From contig CP036434.1 of the NCBI GenBank assembly GCA_007751475.1, positions 2,170,001-2,234,000 on the forward strand: a stretch of 64,000 nucleotides of DNA, written 5' to 3'. A program made the position numbers and the translations under genes. The stretch comes from Saltatorellus ferox. GTDB lineage: Bacteria > Planctomycetota > UBA1135 > GCA-002686595. This document shows, one piece after another, positions 56,132-64,000 of the stretch. The notes under the pieces are model-generated. The model had not been told where the DNA came from. It was given only the letters and a program-made list of their open reading frames with translations, and did not search any database. Within the stretch, counting starts at the first letter, position 1. The number at the start of each line of letters is the position of its first letter.

Positions 56132-57546
56132 CAGAACTGGAAGTAGATGAACTGGTAGACCTCGCTGCGGCGGAACACCGTGATCGCGAACAGCATCAGG
56201 CCGGCCGCGATCGCGCGCAGAAGTTCGCTGCGCGGTATCGAGAAGCGTTCATGGAGCCACTGCGCCAGGTGCATGACCGCGATCGGCACGAGCAGCACCG
56301 CAAAGCGCCAGCTCGGCGATCGGGTGCCGACGCTCATGTCTCCGCCCGCCAGTACCTTGAACGGATCGACGAGCATCGCGTGCGCGATGGCCCGCGCCGT
56401 CTCCAGGTCCTGCGCGCGGAAGAACACCCACGTGACCTGCACGAAGCCGAAGACCGCCACGCCCGCGAACACCCTGGCCCAGCCGGGGAGCGGCCGCTTT
56501 CTCCACGACGACACCGCGCGCACCAGCGCCAGCGCGCCTCCGTGCAGGCCGCCCCAGATCACGAAGCTCCAGGACGCGCCGTGCCAGAGCCCGCCGAGCA
56601 ACATCACGAGCATCAGGTTGACGTAGGTCCTGATCCGACCCTTGCGGTTGCCACCGAGCGGCACGTAGAGGTAGTCACGGAGCCAGGTCGAGAGCGAGAT
56701 GTGCCAGCGGCTCCAGAACTCGGAGAGGCTCGTCGAAAGGTACGGCGCGCGGAAGTTCTCGGGGAAGCGCAGGCCGAGCAAGCACGCCACTCCGATCGCG
56801 ATCCCGGTGTAGCCAGCGAAGTCGGCGAAAATCTGGCCGCCGAAGAGGACCGCCGAGTACCAGGCACCCACGGGCGAGAGTGCCGCGGCCGTCTGATCGA
56901 AGCCCTGGCTGACCGCCGGCGCGAGTCCGTCCGCGACGACGATCTTGAGGAACAGCCCTTCGATGCAGCGATAGGCTCCGTAGCGAATGCGCAGGGCGGA
57001 GAGCGGCGCGCGATGCTCCAGCTGGGGGAGGAACGTCCGTGCGCGAACGATCGGTCCCGCGACGAGCTGGGGGAAGAACGCGACGTACAGGAGGAAGTCC
57101 CGGAAGCTCTGCGCCGGGTCGACGCGCCTGCGATACAGATCGATCGAGTAGCTGAGCGTCTGGAACGTGAAGAAGGAGATTCCGACGGGAACGATCCACG
57201 ATTCCAGGAAGTCGGGATCGGGAGCAAAGCCTCCCAGCGCGCCGGCCGTGCGCGCGATCATCGGCGTGTATTTGAAGACGCCGAGGAGCCCGAGGTTCAG
57301 CACCACGCTGAGCGTCACCAGCCGCTTGCGCCGTCGCGCGTCGTCGGTCGCCGCAAGCGCCGCTCCGATGCGGTAGTCGATGGCGGCCGACGCGAGGATC
57401 AGGAGGACGTACGCCGGATTCCACCACGCGTAGAAGACAAGACTCAGGATCACCAGCGCCGTCCGCGCCATCCCGAACGGCAGACCACGCCACGCGATCC
57501 ACGCCAGCGGCAGGAACAGCCAGAAGACTACGGAGTCGAACGTCAT
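56131..57546 (-). CDS. MBOAT O-acyltransferase (AlgI-like)
   Basis: 471 residues, many membrane helices. AlgI hallmarks: GISFFTFQTLSYSIDLYRR, PQLVAGPIVRARTFLPQLE, SLSEFWSRWHISLSTWLRDYLYVPLGGNRKG and NLMLVMLLGGLWHGASWSFVIWGGLHG, the last carrying the catalytic His. Its stop overlaps the start of the SGNH fusion by one base, the standard MBOAT/SGNH pair for O-acetylating a surface polysaccharide. It sits 55 nt downstream of the coiled-coil lipoprotein gene. Confidence 0.94.
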   Translation of the reverse strand: MTFDSVVFWLFLPLAWIAWRGLPFGMARTALVILSLVFYAWWNPAYVLLILASAAIDYRIGAALAATDDARRRKRLVTLSVVLNLGLLGVFKYTPMIARTAGALGGFAPDPDFLESWIVPVGISFFTFQTLSYSIDLYRRRVDPAQSFRDFLLYVAFFPQLVAGPIVRARTFLPQLEHRAPLSALRIRYGAYRCIEGLFLKIVVADGLAPAVSQGFDQTAAALSPVGAWYSAVLFGGQIFADFAGYTGIAIGVACLLGLRFPENFRAPYLSTSLSEFWSRWHISLSTWLRDYLYVPLGGNRKGRIRTYVNLMLVMLLGGLWHGASWSFVIWGGLHGGALALVRAVSSWRKRPLPGWARVFAGVAVFGFVQVTWVFFRAQDLETARAIAHAMLVDPFKVLAGGDMSVGTRSPSWRFAVLLVPIAVMHLAQWLHERFSIPRSELLRAIAAGLMLFAITVFRRSEVYQFIYFQF

Positions 57547-57601
57547 GGAAGAGGCTCGGGGCGAGGAACGCCGCAGGCGCGCTCAGGCGCCCCGGCGACG
57601 A

Positions 57602-58288
57602 TCAGGTTCCCGCGGAAATGGGCGGAACCGATCCGCCGCTCTCGCGGGCGATCGCTGCCTCGTAGTCCGCCCGGGCCTGGGTCATCCGAATCCGTCCGTC
57701 CGAGAGTCGCCGGTTGGCGATCTCCACCTCGCGCTCGTAGAACTGCACGGCGTCGCGAACATCTTCGAGGGCCACGGCTTGTTCGGCGGGCACGTCGAGT
57801 TCGGAGACGGCGATGGCGCGAGCCAGCTCCACTCGCGCATCGGCGAGACGTGACTCTTCCAGTGCCAGCCGCTCGCGCAGCGCCGCCAGTTCGTGCTCAC
57901 GACGCGAGAGCGAGAGCCCGAGGCGGGCTATGCGGCCGATTCCCAGGAGGTTGGCGTACTCGGCTTCCGCGCGATCCAGCGCCGGACCCGCGCCCTCGCG
58001 CCTCGCCGAGGCCAGGTCGATCCGTGCCGCGCCGATCCGGTCGGTCACCACGGAGAGCTCCTGGAGCGCTAGCTCCACGCCGTCGCTGGAGACGCGCGTC
58101 TGCGCCCTGGCGTTGTCGTAGGCAGCGCGGGCGATGGCGCTTCCCTCGAGTGCCGTCGTGATCGGCTGCATCCGCGCCTTCGGCACCTCGCGCAGGAGGT
58201 TTGCGTCGATACGGGAGGGGACCTTGTAGGCGGAGCTGCAGGCGCTGAGGAGCAGCGCAGCAGCGCAGAGGAGAGCGGACGACTTCAT
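57602..58288 (-). CDS. Coiled-coil lipoprotein
   Basis: 228 residues with an ideal lipobox (LLLSACSS). The mature part is mostly alpha-helical with heptads (RREHELAALRERLALEESRLADARVELARAI). The pattern recalls the helical part of TolC-like efflux proteins but there is no barrel. It lies 11 nt downstream of the membrane glycosyltransferase and 55 nt upstream of the MBOAT. It may help polysaccharide export as an outer-membrane scaffold; that is inference. Confidence 0.8.
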   Translation of the reverse strand: MKSSALLCAAALLLSACSSAYKVPSRIDANLLREVPKARMQPITTALEGSAIARAAYDNARAQTRVSSDGVELALQELSVVTDRIGAARIDLASARREGAGPALDRAEAEYANLLGIGRIARLGLSLSRREHELAALRERLALEESRLADARVELARAIAVSELDVPAEQAVALEDVRDAVQFYEREVEIANRRLSDGRIRMTQARADYEAAIARESGGSVPPISAGT

Positions 58289-58299
58289 GGCTGCGAAGC

Positions 58300-59553
58300 C
58301 TAATCTCTGGGGGCGAGGGAGCGGTCAAAAACAGCGGCTGCCGCGGACGCGACGGCGAGGAAGGCGCTCCAGGCCGGCAGGCCGTACCAGGCGTAGGCCT
58401 CCGGCGTTCCGAGGGCGCGGAGCGCCACGATCGAGCCGGCGGCGAACGAGGCTGCGGCGAGCCAACCGCTGACCCGCGACGAGGAGTTCGCGGCGATCCA
58501 CCAGGCAGCGGGGACCCAGAGGAGCCCGTGGGGCCAGGTGGGGCTCACGGCCGCCCACGGAACGGCGGCCAGGAAAACGAAAGCGGCCAGCATCCGCGGC
58601 GTGCCGGATTCTCGCGAGCGCAGCGCGCGAACGGCGAGCCAGACGAGGAAAACGCCGATCGTCCAGCCCACCGCCTTCCGCGCCAGATGGGAGTCGAGTG
58701 GAACAGCTCTTCCGAGGATCGCCGGTAGGTCCTGGCTCCCGCGTCCGCCTTCCTTCGTCATGACCCAGGCGTTCATGGCCCCGAGCCTCTCGAACACCGC
58801 GCGGTGAAACCGCAGGAACGCGTCGGATCCCATGGCGACCCACGGCAGTCCGACCGTGAACAGGCACCATGAGATGGCCGCGGTCACGGCGCCCACGGTG
58901 GAGCGTCCGCTTCCTCGACGGGGCACCACGAGTGCGACGACTCCGATCAGCGGATGGAGCTTGAGCGCGCCGGCGAACCCGATGGCGGCCCCACCAAGAA
59001 CGGGCCGATCCTTCTGGAACAGCGCTAGCCCCGCCGCCAGTCCCGCGATCGCGGGCAGGCTCGCCTGGGCCCAGTACCCGCCATGGATCGGCGCATGGGC
59101 GAGCCCGAACACGGCGCCCGCCGCGGCGGCGATCCAGAGCGATTGGGGGCGGAGCATCGAGAAAACGCTCGCGATCAGGACGGCGAGCGATCCCAGGACG
59201 AACGCGACCGCTGCCCAGGACGCGGCCATCGAGCCGCCACCCAGCCGCGCGTCGAGCCACGCGCCGAGCCACGCGATGGGCGCGAGGAGCCAGGCAAGCG
59301 TCGAGGGGTAAAGGTAGCCGGCGGCCGGCTCCTGGCTCGCCGTGAGAAGGTTGTGCGCCGTCGCCCAGTAGGGCCCGAGGAAGTCCTCGAAGAGAGCGGC
59401 GTTGAAGTCGAGGGCGGCCAGCGTGCGCGCACCTGAACGCCAGAGCAGCAGGGCGGCGAACGCGAACGTCGCGCACGCGGCCGCGAGCGCGATCGCCACC
59501 GAGGCGACGAGTCCCGGGGCCCTGGACGTGGGGTGGCTCACCTGCTCACCCAT
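58300..59553 (-). CDS. Polytopic membrane glycosyltransferase (GT87-like)
   Basis: 417 residues from the ATG at 59553. About ten membrane helices. The first loop carries DFNAALFEDFLGPYWATAHNLLT and EPAAGYLYPSTLAWLLAPI, the acidic/YPP pattern of GT87/DUF2029 enzymes; GALKLHPLIGVVALV and SPTWPHGLLWVPAAWWI are also typical. It probably moves a sugar from a lipid carrier to a glycan in the periplasm. It overlaps the methyltransferase by 16 bp. Confidence 0.78.
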   Translation of the reverse strand: MGEQVSHPTSRAPGLVASVAIALAAACATFAFAALLLWRSGARTLAALDFNAALFEDFLGPYWATAHNLLTASQEPAAGYLYPSTLAWLLAPIAWLGAWLDARLGGGSMAASWAAVAFVLGSLAVLIASVFSMLRPQSLWIAAAAGAVFGLAHAPIHGGYWAQASLPAIAGLAAGLALFQKDRPVLGGAAIGFAGALKLHPLIGVVALVVPRRGSGRSTVGAVTAAISWCLFTVGLPWVAMGSDAFLRFHRAVFERLGAMNAWVMTKEGGRGSQDLPAILGRAVPLDSHLARKAVGWTIGVFLVWLAVRALRSRESGTPRMLAAFVFLAAVPWAAVSPTWPHGLLWVPAAWWIAANSSSRVSGWLAAASFAAGSIVALRALGTPEAYAWYGLPAWSAFLAVASAAAAVFDRSLAPRD

Positions 59554-60260
59554 GGCCTCTCCCCGAGCTTGCGAAACGTCCAGGCGCGGAACCAGCGCGG
59601 GCCGATCCAAAAGCTCGGCTCGTCGATGCATGCCTCGAGCTGAAGATCCGCTCGGTCCGCAAGGTCCGCCCCGTGATCGTAGATCGGGTGCATGGCGTTG
59701 CGCGTCAGCAGCGAGCAGCCGCCGAGCGGGATGACGTGGTGCAGCGCCTGCGCCGCGCGCGCCGGTCGGGCGCGATCGGTTCGAAGCGGCGTGAAGTCCG
59801 CGATCGCGAAGACGCCGCCCGGCTTCGTCAGCTCGATCAGGCGGTCGCGAACGGCGGGCATGGTGTCGGGACGAAAGACGTTGAGGAAGTGCTCGGCTGC
59901 GACGACGTCGAAGCCCTCGGGCGCCTCGAGTTCGGCGAGGGACTGCTCACGTAGCTCCAGCTCGATCGCAGGAGCGCCTGGACCCCGGCGAGCCCGGTCG
60001 CGTGCCAGTCGGCGGCGCGCGCGGGCGAGCATCGCCGGAGAGTGGTCGATCGCCAGGGTGCGGGCGCCTCGACCTGCGGCCTCCAGCGCAAGCCGCCCCG
60101 TGCCTGTGCCCGGTACGAAAAAGGTCTTGCCTGGCTTCGCGTGCTCGAGCGCGTGCGCCCTCGTCCGCCAGATCGCGCCTCCGCTCCACGCGAGGGTCGC
60201 GAGGTCATAGATCGGAGCCGCGAGGCGATAGAGATCCAAAGAAGAGGCGCGCGCTGACAC
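59538..60260 (-). CDS. Class I SAM-dependent methyltransferase
   Basis: 240 residues. Rossmann methyltransferase motifs: KTFFVPGTGTGRLALEAA (motif I), ARTLAIDHSPAMLARARRRL (acidic motif II) and GFDVVAAEHFLNVF. N-terminal LYRLAAPIYDLAT matches the ubiE/cobalamin-type small-molecule methyltransferases. It overlaps the downstream glycosyltransferase gene by 16 bp and is probably first in the operon. The methyl acceptor is unknown. Confidence 0.87.
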   Translation of the reverse strand: MSARASSLDLYRLAAPIYDLATLAWSGGAIWRTRAHALEHAKPGKTFFVPGTGTGRLALEAAGRGARTLAIDHSPAMLARARRRLARDRARRGPGAPAIELELREQSLAELEAPEGFDVVAAEHFLNVFRPDTMPAVRDRLIELTKPGGVFAIADFTPLRTDRARPARAAQALHHVIPLGGCSLLTRNAMHPIYDHGADLADRADLQLEACIDEPSFWIGPRWFRAWTFRKLGERPWVSR

Positions 60261-60317
60261 CAGAGAAGTATGTCAGCGCGCGCTCGAATTGTCGCCAGGC
60301 AGGGGCAACGGAGAAGG

Positions 60318-60926
60318 TCAGAGCGAGAACGCCAGGCCCCAGAGAACGAGGAATTCCTCGGAGTCGCCGCCCGCAGCGGTGTCGAAGTTGGCGCGCAGGT
60401 AGGTCGGCTCGACGGTGACAGCCACACGCTCGGTCAGCCAGTGCCGGATGCCTCCGGAGAGGCCCCAGGTGAGCGCCGAGTCGTTCGTGTTCTTGTCGTC
60501 GAAGAACACCGCACCGAGGGAGGGGCCTGCGTAGATCGAGGTTCGCTCGGAGAGGTGGAGGTGGTAGTGATAGTGGAGACCGCCCCAGAGCTGCTCGTTG
60601 CCGTCGGGCTCCGAGGACATGTTGTTGAATTGCCCGAGGGCGTAGGCGCCGATGACGTGCTCGTCCGTCAAGAACTGGTCGATGGTGGCGCGGGCGGCGA
60701 ACCATTCGCTCTCGGTCCGATCCGTCTCCTGATAGGAGTAGCTCCCTGAGAAGCCGACGACGCGGCCGCCTTCGCCGACCCAGGGCCTACCACCGCCTTC
60801 GTCGAATTCTTCATCGACGAGGGCGCAGCCGGTGACGGCGCCAGCCAGCAGCAGGGCGGGGAGGGCTCGGGCGAAGAACGCCGAGGCGGCCGCGCCACGG
60901 CGGGGGGGGGAGGGGCGTTGGAACAT
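60318..60926 (-). CDS. Outer-membrane beta-barrel-like lipoprotein
   Basis: 202 residues. An N-terminal lipoprotein-like signal (ALLLAGAVTGC, Cys near 34) is followed by an OmpA/OMP_b-brl-like barrel pattern (VVGFSGSYSYQ, HVIGAYALGQFNN, LWGGLHYHYHLHLSERTSIYAGPSLGAVFFDD, GGIRHWLTERVAVTVEPTYLRANF) ending on WGLAFSL. It lies 57 bp upstream of the methyltransferase operon on the same strand. A run of nine Gs lies just inside the coding region, which could make the early reading frame prone to slippage. Confidence 0.72.
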   Translation of the reverse strand: MFQRPSPPRRGAAASAFFARALPALLLAGAVTGCALVDEEFDEGGGRPWVGEGGRVVGFSGSYSYQETDRTESEWFAARATIDQFLTDEHVIGAYALGQFNNMSSEPDGNEQLWGGLHYHYHLHLSERTSIYAGPSLGAVFFDDKNTNDSALTWGLSGGIRHWLTERVAVTVEPTYLRANFDTAAGGDSEEFLVLWGLAFSL

Positions 60927-61316
60927 GGGAATGAAGAGAGTTGGGGGAGTCGGAGGGATCCGATCGATCGGGGCTCGAGCTGTTCGAGCGGCTCGAGGGG
61001 GACTCTCGCGCCATGAAAGCTATCCCGCCGGGGACGTGGTGCGCTATTTCGCAGAAGGCGGACTTTTTCGCCCTGGCACAGCTTGAGAATGCGGAGTCTC
61101 AGAACGTGTCGAACCGTTCATCTTGGGCGAGTCTACGCACTCTGGCCCCCTGCATCCGGGCTGCTGCGCGGATCATGCCGTTCCCCCGATGGCGTCTTTC
61201 CATGGGACAAAAGCCAGATCCGCTTCCCACTCAGCCCTTTTGAGGGGAAGCTATCAGGGTCCACTCCGGCGGTGCCAAGGCGCTCCGCCCCCCGGCCTCC
61301 GAATCCTCATCAAGCC
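60927..61316. other. Divergent intergenic region
   Basis: 390 bp between the barrel protein (minus) and the propeller lipoprotein (plus). No gene or strong structure is seen. Open frames here are not conserved-looking. Confidence 0.5.
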
Positions 61317-62618
61317 ATGCGTTCGATCGAACACCTCTCCCAGCGAGGCGCCTTGCGCGCGACCGCTGCCTGTTTCCTCGCGCTCGTCGCGAGCTGTCAC
61401 TCCCACGACGACGGCAACAACATCGCCAACTCGGGCCCGCCGGCCGGGTCCAGCGGCGACTTCCTGTTCAGTGGCGACAACGGGTCGCTACAGCGCGGCG
61501 AGTTCTTCGACTGCGTCGCCCGACTCAACAACGGGAATCTGGCCAACATCGACACGTGGAGCATCGTGGCCGCTCCCGCCAGCTCGGGTGCGTCTCTCAC
61601 GAGCCTCGGCGCAGCGGACTCCGTTCGCTTCGTGGCGGGCATCCCCGGCTTCTACGCGATCCAGGCGGTCGACGTCAACAACCTCGTGGGCACCTACGGC
61701 TTCAGCGTCGAGAACGACCTGGCGAGCCTCATGGTCGTCGACGTGATTCCTGGCACCGATTCGAGCCCCGTCGCGGCGAGCCTCGCCACGAGCGGCAACG
61801 CTGATCTCTTCATCGCCGAGCGCATTGGGGGGCCGTCGGCCCCCCAGGTCATCGCGCGCGCGAATCGCGCGGGCGACCGCGTGGCTTTCGTCGGCGACCT
61901 TCCGTACAAGATCCAGGACATGGCGGCCGACGACCTCGGCAACGTCACGGTGATTCGCACCGAGTCGAGCCTGACGGCGGCGCTCGTGCGACTGGACCGC
62001 GACCTCAATGAGGTCGCCACGTTCTCCGCTCCAGACCTCGGCACGACCGCCTGGCGCGACATCGTGGCGATGACTCGCAGCGGCGAGACCCTCGTTCCGG
62101 TCGACCTCGAAGGCGGCAGCCTCTTGCGCCTCGACGCCGTAGGCGCGCCCGCCGGCGGCACGCCCGAGCAGAGCCTCATCGCCCTGGGCGTCCCTTTCGC
62201 CGACGTGATCGACGTCGCCACCGATATCGATGGGGCTGCCTACGTCGCCACCGACACCCGGATCGTGCGCGTCGGAACCGACGGGGCCGTGGACTCGCTC
62301 TACTGGCAGCCACAGGATCAGACCGCCATCCGCGGGATCGCCACGGACGAAGACGGCGTGGTCTACGTCGCGCTACAGGACGCCGACGGCGGTCAGTGCG
62401 GCAGCGTCCGCAAGCTCGACTGGCGCGGGACTCAGTTCCGCCGCATCATCGAGTTCAGTGACGGCTCCGAGTTCGCGGCGCGCAAGATCCTCTCCCCCGT
62501 GGCGCTCGGCGTCTTCCCGGACGGGGCCTGGCGCCTCTACGACGACATCGTCACGCTCAACCCGTCGTTCCAGAAAGCTGCCTGGATCCTGGCGTCCGAG
62601 CCGCTCATCACCGAGTAG
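61317..62618 (+). CDS. Propeller-like lipoprotein
   Basis: 433 residues from the ATG at 61317; the longer frame lacks coding character. The lipobox is LVASCHS. Residues ~140-430 contain repeated blades (LFIAERIGGPSAPQVIARANR, LGNVTVIRTESSLTAALVRLDRDLNEV, GAAYVATDTRIVRVGTDGAVDSLYWQPQD, GVVYVALQDADGGQCGSVRKLDWRG), like an NHL/SGL-type propeller. Probably surface-exposed; function is unknown. A minisatellite and a perfect hairpin follow. Confidence 0.78.
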   Translation: MRSIEHLSQRGALRATAACFLALVASCHSHDDGNNIANSGPPAGSSGDFLFSGDNGSLQRGEFFDCVARLNNGNLANIDTWSIVAAPASSGASLTSLGAADSVRFVAGIPGFYAIQAVDVNNLVGTYGFSVENDLASLMVVDVIPGTDSSPVAASLATSGNADLFIAERIGGPSAPQVIARANRAGDRVAFVGDLPYKIQDMAADDLGNVTVIRTESSLTAALVRLDRDLNEVATFSAPDLGTTAWRDIVAMTRSGETLVPVDLEGGSLLRLDAVGAPAGGTPEQSLIALGVPFADVIDVATDIDGAAYVATDTRIVRVGTDGAVDSLYWQPQDQTAIRGIATDEDGVVYVALQDADGGQCGSVRKLDWRGTQFRRIIEFSDGSEFAARKILSPVALGVFPDGAWRLYDDIVTLNPSFQKAAWILASEPLITE

Positions 62619-62639
62619 TCTCCGAGGTACTTCCCCAGG

Positions 62640-62703
62640 TCGATGCTCGGGTCGATGCTCGGGGTCCATTCTCGGGGTCCATTCTCGGGGTCCATTCTCG
62701 GGG
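62640..62703. repeat. Compound minisatellite
   Basis: Two copies of TCGATGCTCGGG (62640-62651, 62652-62663) run into three copies of CTCGGGGTCCATT (62658-62670, 62671-62683, 62684-62696) and a partial fourth. It lies just after the lipoprotein stop and before the hairpin. Confidence 0.85.
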
Positions 62704-62718
62704 CACCAACCACCGGAA

Positions 62719-62769
62719 CCCAAGCGAGCGGGCTCGTGCATCCAGGATGCACGAGCCCGCTCGCTTGGG
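62719..62769. terminator. Perfect 25-bp hairpin between convergent genes
   Basis: The 25-nt arms at 62719-62743 and 62745-62769 are perfectly complementary around a one-base loop. It lies between the plus-strand lipoprotein (ending 62618) and the minus-strand coiled-coil protein (ending 62789), as expected for a bidirectional terminator. The tight loop suggests that the arms partly melt when transcribed. There is no T-tract. Confidence 0.75.
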
Positions 62770-62788
62770 ATGGCACGTCGCCCGTTGA

Positions 62789-64000
62789 TCAGGCGCTGGT
62801 CTCTCCCACCTTGGCCTGGTGGGCCTCCCTGGCCTTCTCGATCCACTCGTCGTTCCGGATCCGGTCCAGCGGTACGTCGATCTTCTCCGCGAGCGCCTCG
62901 AGGTCCGCGGCAGTCAGCGTCGCAAGGTCTTGGAACGTCTGGATGCCGGCCTTCCGAAGTGCTTTTTCGAAGCTCGGCCCGATCCCCGTGATCTCCTTCA
63001 AATCGTCGCGAGCGGGTTTGGCCTGACCGGAGGTCCTGGCTCGCTTGATCGTCTTGGCCGTGGCCTTCGCGGCGCCCTTCGACGAGGTCTTGGAACCTGG
63101 CTTGGAAGTCGACTTGGAGGACGTCTTGGGCACAGCCTGTCGGGGCTGAGGCTTCAGCGTCTTCACCTGTTCCGAGGCCGACTCGGCCGCGGGGTCCACG
63201 CTGAGGGTGCTGGCCGCTCCGTTCAGCTCCGAGTTCTTTCCAGAGGCCTGCAGGGGCGCGGCCTTCGCCGCCGGAGTGCTCTTCGACCTGGCGGCTGCTT
63301 TCGATCCTTCGGCCTTCTGGAGCTTCTTCTCCAGCGCCAGCGCTTCCTTGCGCGCCGCTGCCGCCTCTTGCTTGGCCTCCGCCAGTTTCTCCACGTGCTC
63401 TTCCAGCTTGAGTTCCGCGCTCGCAAGGCGCGTCTTCAGCTTGCCCAGCTGGCTCGACGCCTCGTGGGCCTCGCGCTGGTCCGCTTTCTGCAGCGCCTGA
63501 ACCTCCGCGAGCCGTGAGCGAAGCTGCTGGATCTCGCGCTTGCGCTCCTCGACGGTCGACTGCGCGGCCTCCAGTCGGCGGTTGCGCTGCTCGACCTCGC
63601 GGCCTTCGCGGCTCACTTCCTTACGTAGCTCCGCGATCTCCTTGCGCGCTTCGTCGAGCCCTTCATCCGCGCCCTGCAGGGCGTCGAGGCGCTTCGTGAT
63701 CTGGGCGCGCTCCGCTTCGAACTGGCGGCGTTCGGCCTCCAGCGTCGACTTCACGTCCTCCAGCTCGGCCTCTCGCTCCTGCAGCTTGACGGGGACCGGC
63801 TCCAGCGTCTTGACGCGCTCGCGCAGGACGCGCAGCTCGCCTTCCGCCTGGGCAATCTCCACCCGCAGCGGCTCGAGTTCGCCCACCTTGCCCTGGAGCG
63901 AGCCGATCTCCTTCGTCGAGGTTTGCTCGACGGCCGCCGCACGCGCCAGCGCCGCCTCCAGCTCGGTCTCGACCTTCGCGAGCCTCGGGACCAGCGGCTC
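62789..64000 (-). CDS. Coiled-coil protein with C-terminal helix-hairpin-helix domain (partial)
   Basis: 403 residues are visible; the frame is open to the right edge, so the N-terminus is missing. Most of it is a long coiled coil (LEPVPVKLQEREAELEDVKSTLEAERR, IAELRKEVSREGREVEQRNRRLEAAQ), then a Lys/Ser/Ala-rich linker. The last ~70 residues contain a helix-hairpin-helix domain (LKEITGIGPSFEKALRKAGIQTFQDLATLTAADLEALAEKI) of the Rad51-N/DUF4332 type, often binding DNA or forming contacts. It could organise the nucleoid or membrane-DNA links; that is inference. Confidence 0.82.
   Translation of the reverse strand, partial: EPLVPRLAKVETELEAALARAAAVEQTSTKEIGSLQGKVGELEPLRVEIAQAEGELRVLRERVKTLEPVPVKLQEREAELEDVKSTLEAERRQFEAERAQITKRLDALQGADEGLDEARKEIAELRKEVSREGREVEQRNRRLEAAQSTVEERKREIQQLRSRLAEVQALQKADQREAHEASSQLGKLKTRLASAELKLEEHVEKLAEAKQEAAAARKEALALEKKLQKAEGSKAAARSKSTPAAKAAPLQASGKNSELNGAASTLSVDPAAESASEQVKTLKPQPRQAVPKTSSKSTSKPGSKTSSKGAAKATAKTIKRARTSGQAKPARDDLKEITGIGPSFEKALRKAGIQTFQDLATLTAADLEALAEKIDVPLDRIRNDEWIEKAREAHQAKVGETSA

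Overview
This window is GC-rich, densely coded bacterial DNA. It most likely comes from a member of the Planctomycetota, probably one of the less studied marine lineages. The lineage is inferred from gene content, because the window has no rRNA or marker gene. The evidence is a fused sialate-O-acetylesterase/propeller/HEAT/c-type haem protein of the Pirellula/Verrucomicrobium kind, many very large secreted proteins and lipoproteins, a Ser/Thr kinase with a long extracytoplasmic repeat region, two secreted proteins sharing a C-terminal module, and FG-GAP, DKNYY-like and HEAT proteins. There is no phage, insertion sequence or CRISPR array.

Layout. 1-9.1 kb: a truncated M28 peptidase, a secreted protein with the shared C-terminal module, an OprB-like porin, the sigma-54 activator RtcR, a degenerate alpha/beta-hydrolase and a second protein with the shared module. 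9.2-13.4 kb: the 1392-residue SASA/propeller/haem protein. 13.4-23.4 kb, minus strand: a CsgG-like lipoprotein, a transglutaminase-like protein and a 1930-residue multidomain protein with a C-terminal VWA domain are packed as an operon. A near-perfect 144-bp palindrome separates them from a further lipoprotein gene. 23.8-26.3 kb: thiD followed 3 nt later by a secreted FAD oxidoreductase. 26.3-33.4 kb: a DKNYY-like/HEAT protein, a thioredoxin-fold/HEAT protein, a GT87-like glycosyltransferase and an FG-GAP protein. 33.4-37.3 kb: a CDF metal transporter and a small possible DNA-binding protein are divergent from rtcB-rtcA. The rtcB gene has a well-spaced -24/-12 promoter that fits the RtcR gene found 30 kb away. 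37.3-38.4 kb: a large inverted repeat holding 105-bp tandem repeats. 38.4-44.7 kb: a Ser/Thr kinase, egtB-egtD (ergothioneine synthesis), a DinB-like protein and a tRNA with a CAU anticodon. 45-51.1 kb: a coiled-coil lipoprotein, then a tight P450 / fatty-acyl-AMP ligase-ACP / acyltransferase lipid cluster. 51.2-60.9 kb, minus strand: a BON-BON-MscS channel and a surface-glycan-like operon (methyltransferase, membrane glycosyltransferase, coiled-coil lipoprotein, MBOAT, SGNH-propeller fusion, FG-GAP protein). The FG-GAP gene is interrupted by an in-frame UGA. 61.3-64 kb: a propeller lipoprotein, a minisatellite, a perfect hairpin and a coiled-coil/HhH protein running off the edge.

The best-supported functional units are RNA-end repair (RtcR to RtcB/RtcA), ergothioneine synthesis (EgtB/EgtD) and lipid modification (P450-FAAL-acyltransferase). 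The most novel-looking parts are the CsgG/transglutaminase-like/giant VWA operon, the palindrome and inverted-repeat elements, and the UGA-interrupted FG-GAP gene.
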